DNA of 64,000 nt from Cladocopium goreaui (taxonomy: Eukaryota > Sar > Dinophyceae > Suessiales > Symbiodiniaceae). This document shows, piece after piece, positions 52,291 through 64,000 of the stretch. The position numbers and the translations under genes were made by a program. The notes under the pieces were generated by a model. That model worked only from the letters and a program-made list of their open reading frames with translations, did not search any database and had not been told where the DNA came from. The stretch's first letter is position 1. Each line of letters starts with the position of its first letter. The stretch spans positions 62,001 to 126,000 of the forward strand of contig CAMXCT020001647.1 of the NCBI GenBank assembly GCA_947184155.2, in the 5' to 3' direction.

Positions 52291-53339
52291 ATTAGCTTGC
52301 GCCGTTGAGGAAAAACACTTTGGGAAATGTCCCTTGGGAGGCACTCACTCTTGGAAGGCCAGTCTACTTGACAATACGGATTTATTGTTTTATCATTTTC
52401 GTTTTATCCATCCAACATTTTTGTTTGGTCTTTATATATTTTGATTCAACCCCAGGATATGTCGAAGCGGCTCTGTTGAGACTGCACAGGAGTTGTTTTT
52501 CTTCACAAACCTCCCGGATGGGAGGTTGATGGAGGGGCTGATGCAGGCACCTGTGTCATGACCTGTTACGTCAAGCCATTCGTGACCTTACATTGCCCTT
52601 ACATAGATTCGACATAGATGTCAAAAGTGTGTGAAAAACGATTTGGAAGGTGTTCCGCAGCGGCCAGATGGCCCCCTCAAGCTGTCGACATACCTGCGAC
52701 AGTGTTTTCCAGGAAGGCTGGGATTCCTGGAGATCCAGCTGAAGATGTGTCTTCAATGAGCTTGAGCGATTCCATACTTAACTGCGAGTGACCTCATTCG
52801 TCAACCTCTGGAGCCAGCGTCATACATACTTCGGTTCGCACAAGCCTCCTTGCAAGCAAACTGAGCAGGTGCAACAAGGTGTGGACGTTGTGTTTGTGGT
52901 AATGTTTGTTTCCACCCCCGACGAGTTGCCAAATTCAAAGCAATCACTGCATCGACAAATCTACGGTGTTCCTCCATATTATGTGTATGTATTGCTGCAG
53001 CTTATAAGCTATGGCAGCCCCCAAAACTAACTAAGAAAAATGTACATGAACGCGGAGAAGAGAGGAGAATGCAATTGGACACCTCTCCACAGTTATTATT
53101 GGTGTTTGCCGGGTGCTGAATTAAGGCAAATTCCAAAAATCCAGGGGAAAAATCGATATAGTGCATATTCTATATATGTTTTCGGCTTCGTGTTTTTATA
53201 CTCCACGTATTTTTTTTTTGGGACGATGGAAGATCAGGTTATACTTATATGGCGGTTTGGGTTGTTGGTTTGTAACTCTGGGAAATCAGAGTTACGTGCA
53301 AAATAGATTAAAAAAAGGAATTTGTTTTGTTTTTGTGTT
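52291..53339. other. Spacer
   Basis: About 1 kb with only short frames; nothing recognised. Confidence 0.4.
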
Positions 53340-53795
53340 TTGTATTTGTTTGTTTTTTTTGTCTATTTAACTAAATCTAATCTAATCTAATCTAATCTTA
53401 TCTTATCTATCTTTCTATGATTTTCCATGTATCTATCTGTCTATCTGTTTGTTTGTCTGTCTGTCTATCCATTTACTGTACTTATCTAATATATATCCTA
53501 CCTATCTATTTGTTTGTCTGTCTATCTATCTATCTCTCAACCCATCACTCAATCTACTATATCTTTAAAATCTATCTATTTATTTGTTTGCCAATCTGTC
53601 TATCAAACTAATCTAATCTTCTCTTATCTAATCTAATCTAAGCTAATCTAATCCAACCTATCTAATCTTTCAAGTCTATCTATTAATCTATCTAATCTAT
53701 CTAATCTATCTAACCTACCCAGTCTACCTTTTCTATCTGATCGATCTAATATACCTAATCTATCCAATTGACCTTATCTATCTATTCGATCTAAT
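53340..53795. repeat. ATCTA pentamer and TCTG/TCTA microsatellites
   Basis: Alternating blocks of (ATCTA)n, (TCTATCTG)n and related four- to five-base units, imperfect throughout. Confidence 0.92.
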
Positions 53796-53952
53796 CGGCA
53801 TGAAAGCAAAGCAGGGAAAAACGATTTTTCGTGAAACAAATTCCAGTGAGGTCCTATCCCGTACTCTGATTGATGTAGGTTTCATGGAGTTTCCATGCAG
53901 TTTGGACGCAGGTTCACGTTGGTTACACGCCGGGTTTGCTGATTTGGCTTAC

Positions 53953-55563
53953 TGGTGTGTAACCTCCATGACAACTCCCTGCAACGTGTGGAACCTTCAT
54001 GGAACCTGCATCAGTCAGAGTACATGATGAAACCAACAAATGTAGATAGAGGCAACACCTTCAAAACGCACACGGAACCTGCATGAAATCTACATCAATT
54101 CTCCATGGAACCTGCATGGAACCTCCATGAAAACTGCATCAGTTAGAGGGCGCCGTGCAACCATCACGTTTAGACACAAGAAACAACAGAACCTACATGA
54201 AACCTCCATGAAACCCACAGCAATTCTCCATGGAACCTGCATGGAAACTCCATCAAAGAAGACGCCATACAAGCACCAGGTGTAAATACAGGGAACATGT
54301 TCGAGACTTTTTTTTTTAAGTGGAAACTACATGGAAACCAGCAGACGCTTTGATGCAAATCGATCGCACATCGATGGTAAACGGATCGTGAAAAAAACGC
54401 ACAAAAACTGTCATAGCATCTGTGCATTTTGATGATGTTTTCATTAGGTCATCTGTCTTTGTTGATGTCCCTTTTTGTTTCTGCACTGGAAAAGTCAAAT
54501 TCTTCCAGAGTTTCTATTTATCCTGAGTGTTCGTTGCTTGGTGGTTTCGATTTTGGCGAGGTTTCAAATGTGAATTTTTGTTTGATGTCATTTTGATGGA
54601 GTTTTATTTCTGTCTTGGTGTCAATTTGATGAAGGTTCGTAACATATGATATTGCACACTAAGTTAATAAAGAACGAAACCACCAAGAGAAATGAACTCA
54701 CTTATGTGCATTTTGGATTCTATGATCACCAAACCATGTGAATATATGAATTGGCAAGCGCCGTTTTCTACAGGCCTTATGTTCTTGTCGATGTCATATT
54801 GATGTTGTTTTATGGCCTTCTTATTCGTTTCTAGGCCGATGTCAAATCGATCGACAAACGATCGCAACATGATCTTAAAACAACGTCGAAATCCTACATC
54901 AAAATGACACACTACAAAATCCACACTTGAAACCCTGGCCATGCCAGAATCAAAACCGCTAAGCCGCTAAGCAACGAACACTGAGAATAAATAGAAATTC
55001 TGGAAGAATTTGACTTTTCCAGTACAGAAACCAAATGAAACATCAGCAAAGACAGATGACCTAGTGAAAACGACATCAAAATGCACAGATGCTATAACCG
55101 CTTTTGTGCGCTCAATTTACTTACGATTGATTTGTGATCGATTTGCATCAAAGCGTCTGATGGTTTCCATGTAGTTTCCACAAAAAAAAAGTCTCGAACA
55201 TGTTCCCTGTATCTACACCTGGTGCTTGTATGGCGTCTTCTTTGATGGAGTTTCCATGCAGGTTCCATGGAGACTTGATGTAGGTTTCATGGAGTTGTCA
55301 TGTAGGTTCCGTTGTTTCTTGTGTCTAAATGTGATGGTTGCATGGCGCCTTGCAACTGATGCAGTTTTCATGGAGGTTCCATGCAGGTTCCATGGAGAAT
55401 TGATGTAGATTTCACGCAGTTTCCATGTGCGTTTTGAAGGTGTTGCCTCTATCTACATATCATTTGTTGGTTTTATCATGTACTCTGACTGATGCAGGTT
55501 CCATGGAGGTTCCATGGAGGTTCCATGCAGGTTGCAGGGAGTTGTCGTGGAGGTTACACACCT
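53953..55563. mobile_element. 1.6-kb inverted repeat (foldback) element
   Basis: The left arm (53953 to ~54600) and right arm (~54900 to 55563) are ~85-90% reverse complements by eye. Matching landmarks are the outer GTGTAACCTCCATGACAACT at 53957, GAACATGTTCGAGACTTTTT at 54294 and AAGTCAAATTCTTCCAGAG at 54494. The central ~300 bp is unpaired or weakly paired. The arms contain tandem GGTTCCATGGAGGTTCCATG units. No transposase is visible. Confidence 0.88.
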
Positions 55564-55760
55564 TTGAAGCCAACCCATTGGGAACCTTGAAACAGGCGCT
55601 CCGTTCCCAAACCATATCAAAACCCAATCAAAACCAAATCCAAAACCATATCTAAACCATAAGCCAAACCAGATCAAAAACATAACAAAGCCATATCGAA
55701 ATCATAACCCCAAATTCAAAAGCGTATCTAATTCATATCTTCAAATCGCATCAAGATTGG
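55564..55760. repeat. Degenerate CCATATCAAAACC repeat
   Basis: About twelve imperfect units of 10-13 bp abutting the right arm of the foldback element. Confidence 0.75.
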
Positions 55761-56035
55761 TTCAAAACCAGAAGATAAATCCTGAGTTTGGCTGCCTAGA
55801 GGGATTCCGGGGGATATTATGCAAAGTTTGTGCGGGTTTTCGCCGGCAATCATTGTCAGGCCAGTATTGGATGACTTAACTTGTGGACGAGGATTTCTAG
55901 GGCGCTTGGACGTGTGGTTGCCTCAGAACAGAAATAAAGTCACTGGATTGCGCCAACTTGCCCAGTCGATCCTGCTGGAAACGGTTTGAATTGAATCTGT
56001 GAATGGACACATGCCTAACAACTACTTGGCATATC

Positions 56036-56096
56036 ACACTTCACCCCTGAGCCAACTGAAGGCTCTTTGGTGCCCAAGTCAAAGTTCAGCTGCTGC
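56036..56096 (+). repeat. Direct repeat flanking the decayed copia element (left)
   Basis: About 60 bp (TTCACCCCTGAGCC, AAGGCTCTTT, GTGCCCAAG, TTCAGCTGCTG) recurring at 62597-62658. The 6.6-kb spacing around Pol remnants fits LTR remains. Confidence 0.55.
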
Positions 56097-56639
56097 TTGC
56101 CCGGCTTCTGAAACCACAGGTTATGAAAACAAGCTCGCTCAGCTGAAGCCATGTTGTCTGGGACAAGAGCTATGCCAAGACGCTCGGATGGTGGACTACA
56201 TGATGGACACCGTGAAGGAAAGGATCAGGGTCAAGGACATGGTGGCGATCATGGCCAAGGGCAAGTATCAAATGCGTTCTGGAGCCAAGAAGTCCAGCCT
56301 GAACAGCAAGGCCAGCTGGACTGCCAGAAGGGACACCAACCAAGGGAGAACTTGACCTGGAAGATGATGAGTTGAGGGACAACAGGTGAATCTGGGAACC
56401 GCTGGAGAACCAAGGAGGATCTCAGGGTGATGCAGTTGGGTCGCAATCAGTGCGTGTGAGGGCTGGATGGCCTGCGGGTGTTGCGACGAGGGGAACTTCA
56501 AGGAGTTCGAGCGGTGGATTTCTACGGGGCTCCAGGCTGCAGTACTGCCGGAGACCGATCTTGTGGAAGGTGGAACCAATGCAAGGCGAAGAGAAGCCAG
56601 CACCGGAGTACTTGATGGACGTCAAGGCCATGGTGGACA

Positions 56640-58560
56640 AGTACGGGGTTTTGGATAATCAGCATGATGGATTTCGAGACCACGATGGAAGAGGGCGGGG
56701 TCCTGCCCAAGCCCAAGGCCTCGGAACGGGACTACTTGATGGACTTCAAGCCCGTGACAGCACAGTTCGAGGTTCCGAACAAGTTCAAGGACCTGGACAA
56801 CACCTACCTCCAGCAAAAGTTCAACGTTCAGGTGAAGAAGGATGTGATGAGTTGGAGCGAGCCATATAGAGAAGCTATTGGTTGAGGATCTGATGCGACA
56901 AGTGGCAAGGCTGCAGAAGGAAAATGAAACTTTGAAGCAGCAGGGAACGCGTGCACCTGAAGGAGGACGACATGCCAAGAAAGGGCAACCTGAGAGGGTG
57001 GCAATGACACCAGAAGCCACACCACCAGCGACAAGGAGACCACACCGGGTGGAACAGTGGCGCCACCGGAAGCTCCACCAATGATGCGAAGAGTGCCGGA
57101 TCTTCCTTCATGGGGTTGTCAAGGCGCTTGGGGACCCCTCATGGGACCACCAAGGAGCTTGGAGAAGGAAGGATGGGACTTGGAGGTCATGCAGAATTGA
57201 TCACTGCTGACAACGACGCAGTTTTGTGGCTCCGGATGCTCAAGTAGGTGAAGTTGACCAAGGAGAACAGCAGGGCAACGACGATGGTGGAACAGCCGCA
57301 AGATCCTCTGGACTACCGACCAGATGATGAGGAGTTGCACAATGGCTGTGGGGAGTGCAATGGCAGGAGAAGCTACAGGTGGTGGGGGACTGCAGCCTCA
57401 CAACGGTCAAGCTACGACCTTGCTCACCGCTGGATGGAAGATGCAAGGCCAACCAGAGAAGTCGACAAAAGAATCCAGTTCTCCAACGAACTTGCCACCT
57501 GCGCGACGGGACTCAAAGGGCGTCTCAGGATGGTAAGTCAACGCCGTGAAGGGCCTGACCTTCAAGGAGCAGAAGGAGATCATGGAGTGGAAAGAGCACT
57601 TTCGTTCCGATCATCTACCTTTCCGCAAGGACTGTGAGGTACGTCTTCAAGCAGCAGGAGCAGATCGGTACAGGAGGAGACTTCAGTGATCCAGAAGCAT
57701 TGCCGGAAGATGCAGTATTGGACCCACTTGCCGATTGGCACCGTGTACGTCGATCACGACCTGTTCCGGCAGTGAGTCGCAGGGAAATGCCAGAGTCGAG
57801 CGTGAGGTCAGGGAGCTGCAGCAGAGGATAGCAGTGCTGACGGCTTCCAAAGCGCCTTCTCATTTTTGGCCCCTATAGCACTTCGACATTTTGGAGAACA
57901 AGACTACGCCGGCAGACCCTGGGCATTGCTACGCCAGAACTCTTGCCGTTTGGGATGAACGTGACGATCGAGCAGAAGCTTTGGCATGCAAAAGGTCAGG
58001 TTGTGTGGCCCAGCAGCAGGCATGGCAACTACGTCGCTGGGATACTAGGTCCAGAGCGATGAGACGGGCAATAAGTTCTTCAGGTCGACAGTGGGCAAAA
58101 GAATTGACACCACCAAGGGTCAATGTACCCCCACTTGGAGACCAATGCTGTGTTGGAGGAGGTTGATGAGGGAAGACCTGCCTTGGGGATTCAAGACCCA
58201 GCACCACCATATCCTGCGAAAAGGTGGAGACCGCATGGTAAGTTTAAGTTCCCGGAACTACGACCTCACCATCGCAAACTCTTCAAGATCGATGCATCAG
58301 GTGGAGATCAAGTTCAACTGCGAGGTGATGAAGAACACCAACAAGCACAATGTGAGGAAACAGTTGAGCGTATGATTGACAGCCAGCGCAAGGAGCTCAC
58401 CAGGTGGGCGCGAGGTGTCATCATCCGCATCGAGGATGAGACGGTGTGCCCACAAGAAGTGGAAGTGGCATTGAACTTGAAAGAAGAGTTGACACCATTG
58501 GGGAGAACTTGGTTCAGATGGCCAGAATGAGGAAGTTGGAGGTGGAAGCCAAACAGCAAG
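56640..58560 (+). pseudogene. Copia-type Gag/integrase remnants, heavily frameshifted
   Basis: Fragments in all frames. A Gag-like charged segment (PNKFKDLDNTYLQQKFNVQV, ~56780) comes first, then a coiled-coil-like QVARLQKENETLKQQ (~56900). A pre-integrase zinc region follows at ~57550 (KGLTFKEQKEIMEWKEHF, then RSDHLPFRKDCEV), and later linker pieces (PALGIQDPAPPYPAKRW, ~58170). The HLPFRKDCEV box is the strongest sign. No integrase DDE triad could be reconstructed. It is collinear with the RT remnants that follow. Confidence 0.5.
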
Positions 58561-58928
58561 TTCTACACGATGGATGAAATTCGTTGGAGCTTGGAGGAGT
58601 GGAAACCAGTCTTCGAGGAGGAAGTCAACACCCTCAAGGTGAAAGCCGTGGAGGCGATCAACAAGGACCAGTCCCAACAACTTCTTCGAGGTGACAAGGA
58701 GGCGGAATGCTTACCGATGAAGGCTATAGCTACGTTGAACCTCCTGCAAGGAATAAAGGAAGAGTCGTGGTCTGCGGAGATTATGCTGTAGTGAGGGAGA
58801 ATGGCGAGTTGGCCAATGCTCCGTGGATGCGATTCATTGGCGATTCGCATTATGGTGGCGAAGTCAGTGGAGCAGAAATGGACCACGTCTTCAAGCCCCT
58901 CTACGCATTCAGATGACAAGGGTGACAG

Positions 58929-59870
58929 TTGGCGAGCCCCCTTCGCTACTCAAAGCCACTGGTGAAGCCTGATGAAACATGGGTCATCAGACACGCCGTC
59001 TTTGGAGTGATCGAGTCATCTGGAGACTGGGGTCACCACGGAGATGAGCAACTACCGCAACTTCGATGGCGACATGCTGGACAAGAGTTCGCCCTCAAGG
59101 AGACCAAGGAAAGGCATGTATGGGCAGTACGCCAAGTGGGTGCGCCAGAGACGGAGGAGAGCTATGGCTTCGTACTGGTGTACGTGGACGACATGCTGCT
59201 CTTGGGGGACCGAACAAGTCAAAGCTGTGTTTCTTTGGCATGGAGCTGAGACGGTACAAGCAAGGCGTGTTCCTGAGTCGAACGGGCTACTTGGTGGAGA
59301 CGCTGAAGTGCCATGGTGTTCAAGGAGCGGAAGCATTCACTATATAGGCGAGGATGAGGAGCCAAGTTTGAGACGTTGGTGGGAGAGCTACTATGGGCCA
59401 GTACAGGACACGTCCTGATGTGGCAGTTAGCTCCCGGACGGCCACGCCACGTGCACTCCCTGGGAAATGAAAGCACATGCTCAAGTACATGAATGGGACG
59501 GCAGACTATGGCCTCAACAACCAACCAAGGGGACGGACTATGGGGGATGGTCAGCTACCGACACCGGGCGTTGCTGTGGGACAGCGACCGGCAAGCTTTT
59601 GTCACGCAGAGTACTGCAGAGGGCGCGCACCATCGAGACAATTTGCAACCAGTCCACAAGCTCCTCTACGGTGACAACCGCGCAGCCCTCGCAGCCACAG
59701 GGTCAGAACACACCACTTGCACATCAGAGCGAATGCGTTGAGAGAAGCAGTCAGGAGGCCGGAGCTGAGATGGCAGGCGCGCCATACGCCTGGCGCCAAG
59801 CTTCTGGCTGATGGCCTCACAAAATCCCCAGTGGGCGCAGCGTTCAATGCTTTGTCACAAGCGACAAAAC
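58929..59870 (+). pseudogene. Copia-type RT and RNase H remnants
   Basis: RT pieces: KPLVKPDETWVIRHAVFGV (~58950), ESSGDWGHHGDEQL, then YGFVLVYVDDMLLLGD with the catalytic YVDD at 59181-59192. In the next frame comes FFGMELRRYKQGVFLSRTGY (~59228). RNase H pieces follow: RPDVAVSSRT and LKYMNGTADYGLNN (~59480), VSYRHRALLWDSDRQAFVTQ (~59550), LLYGDNRAALAATG and HIRANALREAVRRPELRW (~59718), then HTPGAKLLADGLTKSP. The order is that of Ty1/copia Pol, but at least four frame changes separate the pieces. Confidence 0.72.
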
Positions 59871-60790
59871 CAAAGATACCGACTGCATGGTCAAGAATGT
59901 CAAGGTGCTGGACGAGTTCGACCCTTTCAAGAATGACAAGGTTTTTTACGAGCTCCACCCTCCAAAGAATGCCAAGACCTCTGCGGAGAATGCAGCGCTA
60001 AAGAACCCCAACATTCAGGACAAGTTTGAGGTGACGCAGAACGACATTAAGATCCACTCTGCCGATGACAAGGTTCTTGACTTTGACAAGACTACCCATT
60101 GGCCGAGACCTATCCCGATGGAGAAGCACCTCCCCATGGACAAGCTGAAAGCCAGCCTGGGGGGAGTCAGTGGAGTAATGAAGACTGGCGAATCCTTAAA
60201 GCGCAGGGACTATGTGGCGTGCTTCTTCTACTGAGGGGTCAGGTGAAATCAGAGCTATCGCTGCTAATTGCAGTTGCCCTTGTGCCAAAGAAAAGATCCA
60301 GAGTGGGATCGCAAGAACAATCAAGAGTTATGGAAGGCCAACAAGAAAAAGGTAGGATGGATGGAATGGAACAAAAGCCACTGGCCAGCAAGATCTCAAA
60401 CGATTGCAACAAGACCAAGCAAGGAAGATGGAGCAACCCCCAAAAAGGCTGAAGAGGCACAGCCACCCAAAAGGGAACAAGACCAAAGGTCACCCAACAA
60501 AACTTTCCGGGTTGGGGGAGTAGCAGATGCCCCTAAATATTTTCCCATGGATCGAGTGCGTCCAAGTGCAAGCAATGGGGTGGAGTCGTCAAGGCCGCAG
60601 GAGCCGATTTGGGCAAATCAACGGAGCAATCAGTGCATGAGACTGGACAGGTGCAATCAATGCCTGAGGACAATGCGCCGATGGTGAATCAAGATGGGTC
60701 ATGGATGGGCTGCACGCTGTTTCTTCAACGAATAGTTGAAAGACTTCATTGACCTGAAAGTCAGAGTCAAAACAGTGCACCCAGCCTGAT
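59871..60790 (+). other. Lys/Asp-rich open stretch and decayed region
   Basis: A plus frame at 59887-60234 (115 codons) follows the RNase H remnant; it is Lys/Asp/Pro-rich (KVLDEFDPFKNDKVFYELHP) with no known family. 60268-60690 has Lys-rich frames resembling Gag tails. These are probably parts of the same decayed element or of a neighbour. Confidence 0.3.
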
Positions 60791-60802
60791 GTGACTCAGT
60801 TG

Positions 60803-60832
60803 GATGATGATGATGATGATGATGATGAAGTT
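60803..60832. repeat. (GAT)n microsatellite
   Basis: About nine GAT triplets. Confidence 0.95.
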
Positions 60833-62596
60833 ATAGTTATGGAAGTTTTGAGATGGTGGATGATGCAGAAGGTTCTGAGGTTCAACAACAGCCGCATGAC
60901 CGGTATGGACCACAGCGGCCACATTGTAATATCTGCAGCTCTGGCCCAAGACTGGGATCGTCGTTGGCTTTGGCTTCGACACGATTGGCCATGGACGTGG
61001 AAGAGCAGAGCGAGAACAGAAGGGTCCTCAATGGGATCCGCAACATGAAGCAGCTGATGGTGAGGACCGAGGTGAACCACCAGAAGCCGCCGACGAAAGT
61101 TTGAGCATTATATGGAGAGAATCCTACGGGGCCCCGAGTCAGAGATGGCGGGGGTGACATGATGTGTTGTGGTGAAGTTCCTGCTGGAGTTCCTTGGTAT
61201 GCCCGCAACACGACGAGGCAGAAGAAGGCAGCCGGTCCAATGGGGGAGTATGTTGCAACGGTGTCGAGCACTACAATTTAACGGTGCCGAGCACTACGAC
61301 GATGCCGGGCCCTACTGGCCTGACACGCACTACAACAATGCCGAGCCCTACTGGGCCGGAAGCCGCTAAAACTGTGCCGAGCTCTATGGTGCCAGCTTCG
61401 ACGGGCTACGAGTTCTTGTGCGGATCCAGGATAGTGAAGGACAGGTGTGCAGGCAGTTGTTGCAAAGGCAGCCCCTCTGACCTCCCTGGATCCGAACCGC
61501 GGCTACACGGACCAACATGGAATTGCAGGCCCATGGATGCCCATCGGGCCACCTCCACCTCCCTTGGCAACTTCGAGAAAACATGGAGCTTCAGCAAGAC
61601 CGAGCTCTACAGCGGCAGCATCGGGGGCGTCTTCATCCACTGTGAAGTCACTTCAAGACCTATGGTGGAGGATCGCTCTGAGGTGGTGGAGATCTCGGAC
61701 AAAGGTTCGGTTTTGGACCGTGCAGGAGCACCGTCACAGCCCCTTGGAGCGAGCAGCGGTGCTACGCCGGGAGCTATGCCAACAACACCACAGGCGACAA
61801 TACCTTGCCTATTGGCTGTGGTCCCCAGTTCTACTACAAGGAATGGCAGCTCGAGGCATGATGTCTGCAGCCAACAACAACAGGCCGCCGGTCAAGCTCA
61901 GATGGATGCAGCCATGCGGCAGCAACAGTGGGCCACCCAATTGCAGAACCAGCACGCGCCAGGCAGGTTTCCAATCCTGCTGCGCCGGCCGCGGGGCGGC
62001 CAGGAGTTGGCTACTCCACCAAGCTGACGATGAGGCCACCACCACCGAAGCCAACAGTGGCGACGGAGGAAGCACTACGCGAAATACCAACTCCATTCCC
62101 CATCAGCAAGGGCCCCGGGAGCTACGGCAGGGACTTCTCCAGCAGCAGGATCGACGCCAGGCCGAGCTCTACAAGTGCCAAGAGGGATCCATACTCCAAG
62201 CTGGGCCTTTGGTGAAAAGGAGCTCTATGGTCCAGCAGTGCACTATGCCACAACCCAGCGCTTCGAAAAACGGCGCGGACAGCAGTCATGCGTCCATTGG
62301 TGGTGAACCCAGACAGTATAGGATGTCACCGGAAGAAGGGGAGCCTTGAAGGGCCACCCAAAGGTTCCTCGCTGAGAGTTGGAAGCGATGGATCGACAAG
62401 CTTATGGACTGCTGGCCACCGAGCCTGGAACAGTGACGGCCGAGATTTGCGAGCCTCGGACAAGAGCGAGGAGGGGTCTGGCCCGCACAGCTCGGACGAG
62501 ACAGGTGGCGATGGAGGAGGCTTGGGGGTCATGGCCTAAAACTGCAGCTGGCAGTCCATCATCTGCCCAAGATGCAGTAATCAAGTTTTTGGATCC
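60833..62596 (+). pseudogene. Decayed Gag-like or leader region of a retroelement
   Basis: Long GC-rich frames overlap on both strands. A Gln-rich segment (QQQQAAGQAQMDAAMRQQQW, ~61872-61935) and Pro/Ser-rich segments look like the N-terminus of copia Gag proteins. Short repeats of CCGAGCACTACGA- and CCGAGCCCTACT-like motifs lie at ~61265-61350. No catalytic motif. It may be the upstream part of another copia copy or the 3' part of the one before. Confidence 0.3.
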
Positions 62597-62658
62597 ACAT
62601 TTCACCCCTAAGCCCAACCGAAGGCTCTTTTGTGCCCAAGGAAATATTCAGCTGCTGA
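62597..62658 (+). repeat. Direct repeat flanking the decayed copia element (right)
   Basis: Diverged copy of 56036-56096 (TTTCACCCCTAAGCCCAACC, AAGGCTCTTT, TTCAGCTGCTG). Confidence 0.55.
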
Positions 62659-62989
62659 AATTGGTGGCTAGCTTTGACTGGGACTTGATGCGGTCTTTCA
62701 GAGACTTGTTTAGCATGCGCATTCAGGCCTTCTGGCGGTATTGTAGCCGCTGCTTTATCATACAAGGCGTGTCATATTTGTTGCTTGATCCATGGCTATA
62801 GGTGACAAGGCTATTGAATCGCACTGCCTTGGAGACCAAGAAGATCCTGGTAGGATTTAGATTTTTGTCTGGCACAAGCACATGCACGCAGTAGCCTCCC
62901 CCGACCTGAGCCATAATTTACATTTGTTCGTATTTTGTTCTTTTCGTGCACCCCTTTTCTGCGCAAGTTCTTTACCCATTAATAATTTT
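62659..62989. other. Spacer
   Basis: About 330 bp with no recognised feature. Confidence 0.4.
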
Positions 62990-63130
62990 CCTAGTCAACT
63001 AACCCAATGGGTTTTCTGCATTTCTCTTTTTTGACACAAGTGCATTTTGCCCCACATTTCTGCGTGGGGTTCTGAATTATGTGCTGCATCCCTTCCCGTC
63101 CACCTCCTCCTCGTCCTCCTCCTTCCGCCG
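62990..63130 (-). repeat. Inverted copy of the D-end module
   Basis: The reverse complement carries the GGA-rich part and GAACCCCACGCAGAAATGTG, matching 49730-49830. Confidence 0.7.
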
Positions 63131-63935
63131 CCCCGCCTGTGTCAAACTTTCCGCCATGAAACTTATTTCCAACAAACTTGTCTCTATCAAACATACCTCT
63201 ATCAAACTTAACTAAATTTAGCCTGCCTTTCTCTGTCTTACCTCTACCCGCATTCTCTTCGTCCAACTTATCTCTACCAAACTTACGTCCGTCAAATCAG
63301 TCTATCAAACCTTCCTGTGCCACACGTTTCTTTATCAAACTTATCCCTTTATATCCCCTTGAAACTTACCTCTATCACTTTTTCTTTGCGACAATTACCT
63401 TATCAAGTTTACTTCTACCAAACTTCGCTCAACCAAGCTTATTTCTCAAACCTACCTCCCTCAAATTATCTTTGCCGCTCCGCCTGACTTTTTTCTATTA
63501 AAATTCACCCGTTTCAAACTTACGTCCATCCAACTTATCTCTATCAAACTTTAGCTGTCAAACTCATCTCCACCCAGATCTTATCTACCAACTTACCTCC
63601 GTCCAAACTCTCTCCGTCCAACTTTTCTCTATCAAAGTTAGTTCTATTTAGTTTCTCTGGATCCAACTTGCGTGTCGTCTCTTTCGTGTTAATCTTACCC
63701 TGTATTTTCCTTCTATGCTTTTTCCTTTTCAGTCTGTCGCAGCCCAGCAAATCTTTTGCCCGGTCCTGGGAACACATCTTCAAAGAAGAGTTTAGGCAAT
63801 CGAGGTTAAATAATTCACTTTTCTGGCCTTCAGCCTCTCACTTCTCCTGTTCAACTTTTGTCTATCTATCAACTGAATTGTCTTGACTTTATCCCTTTCA
63901 AACTAAACTCAGTTGACATCTATCAAACTTATCTC
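63131..63935. repeat. Degenerate TATCAAACTTACCTC minisatellite
   Basis: About 50 imperfect 12-15-bp units (ATCAAACTTANCTC, GTCCAACTTATCTC) over 800 bp; open frames in it are artefacts. Confidence 0.85.
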
Positions 63936-64000
63936 GATCCAGATGGGAATTTTTTGTTTGGCATGTGAAGGATTTAGTGCGTTTCTGTTGGGTCTGGCCC

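Noticed and set aside
30110-53795. CRISPR-like regular repeats
   Set aside because: The arrays are contiguous satellites without unique spacers, in clearly eukaryotic DNA with no cas genes.

Overview
The window looks like gene-poor, repeat-saturated nuclear DNA of a dinoflagellate, most likely a Symbiodiniaceae-type genome. The evidence is eukaryotic DIRS-type and Ty1/copia retroelements with Lys/Gly-rich (KGKGKG) Gag tails, a tyrosine recombinase of the HSLKAT type, a retroelement-borne cytosine methyltransferase domain, octotricopeptide-like fragments, many satellites and a 100-N assembly gap. The species assignment is inference; no rRNA, tRNA or spliced-leader gene was recognised.

Layout. 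0-4.2 kb: a DIRS-like element on the minus strand (tyrosine recombinase, then a Gag-like ORF running off the left edge). 4.6-5.4 kb: gap and a 15-bp satellite. 5.6-10.2 kb: a frameshifted plus-strand DIRS-like element (Gag-like, methyltransferase, RT, RNase H). 10.9-14.06 kb: a second, more decayed RT-RNase H element with an unidentified upstream domain and a split direct repeat at its end. 14.1-14.7 kb: a foldback element. 15.9-24.7 kb: an almost complete Ty1/copia-like element with two 180-bp LTRs, each carrying a core of U6 snRNA, flanked by a 32-bp target duplication.

24.7-40.5 kb: non-coding DNA with an octotricopeptide-like fragment, satellites and two long composite elements (29.37-31.23 and 34.84-37.47 kb). 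Their ends look like Helitron ends (A|TC at the left; a short hairpin then CTGG|T at the right) and they are packed with satellites. 40.5-49.9 kb: five copies of a ~0.5-kb repeat (E). One pair brackets a ~4.6-kb block of Pro/Gln/Ser-rich coding fragments, one of which may have an ADP-ribosyltransferase-like fold. 50-53 kb: a few exon-like fragments and satellites. 53.95-55.56 kb: a 1.6-kb inverted repeat. 56-62.7 kb: a heavily decayed copia element. 62.9-64 kb: satellite-like DNA.

No host gene is convincingly complete. Most coding signal is retroelement protein with frameshifts, so the window is mainly a record of several classes of mobile DNA. The intact-looking exceptions are the tyrosine recombinase, the edge Gag-like ORF and the large copia ORFs. 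Many open frames here begin at GTG or TTG rather than ATG, so start positions are uncertain.
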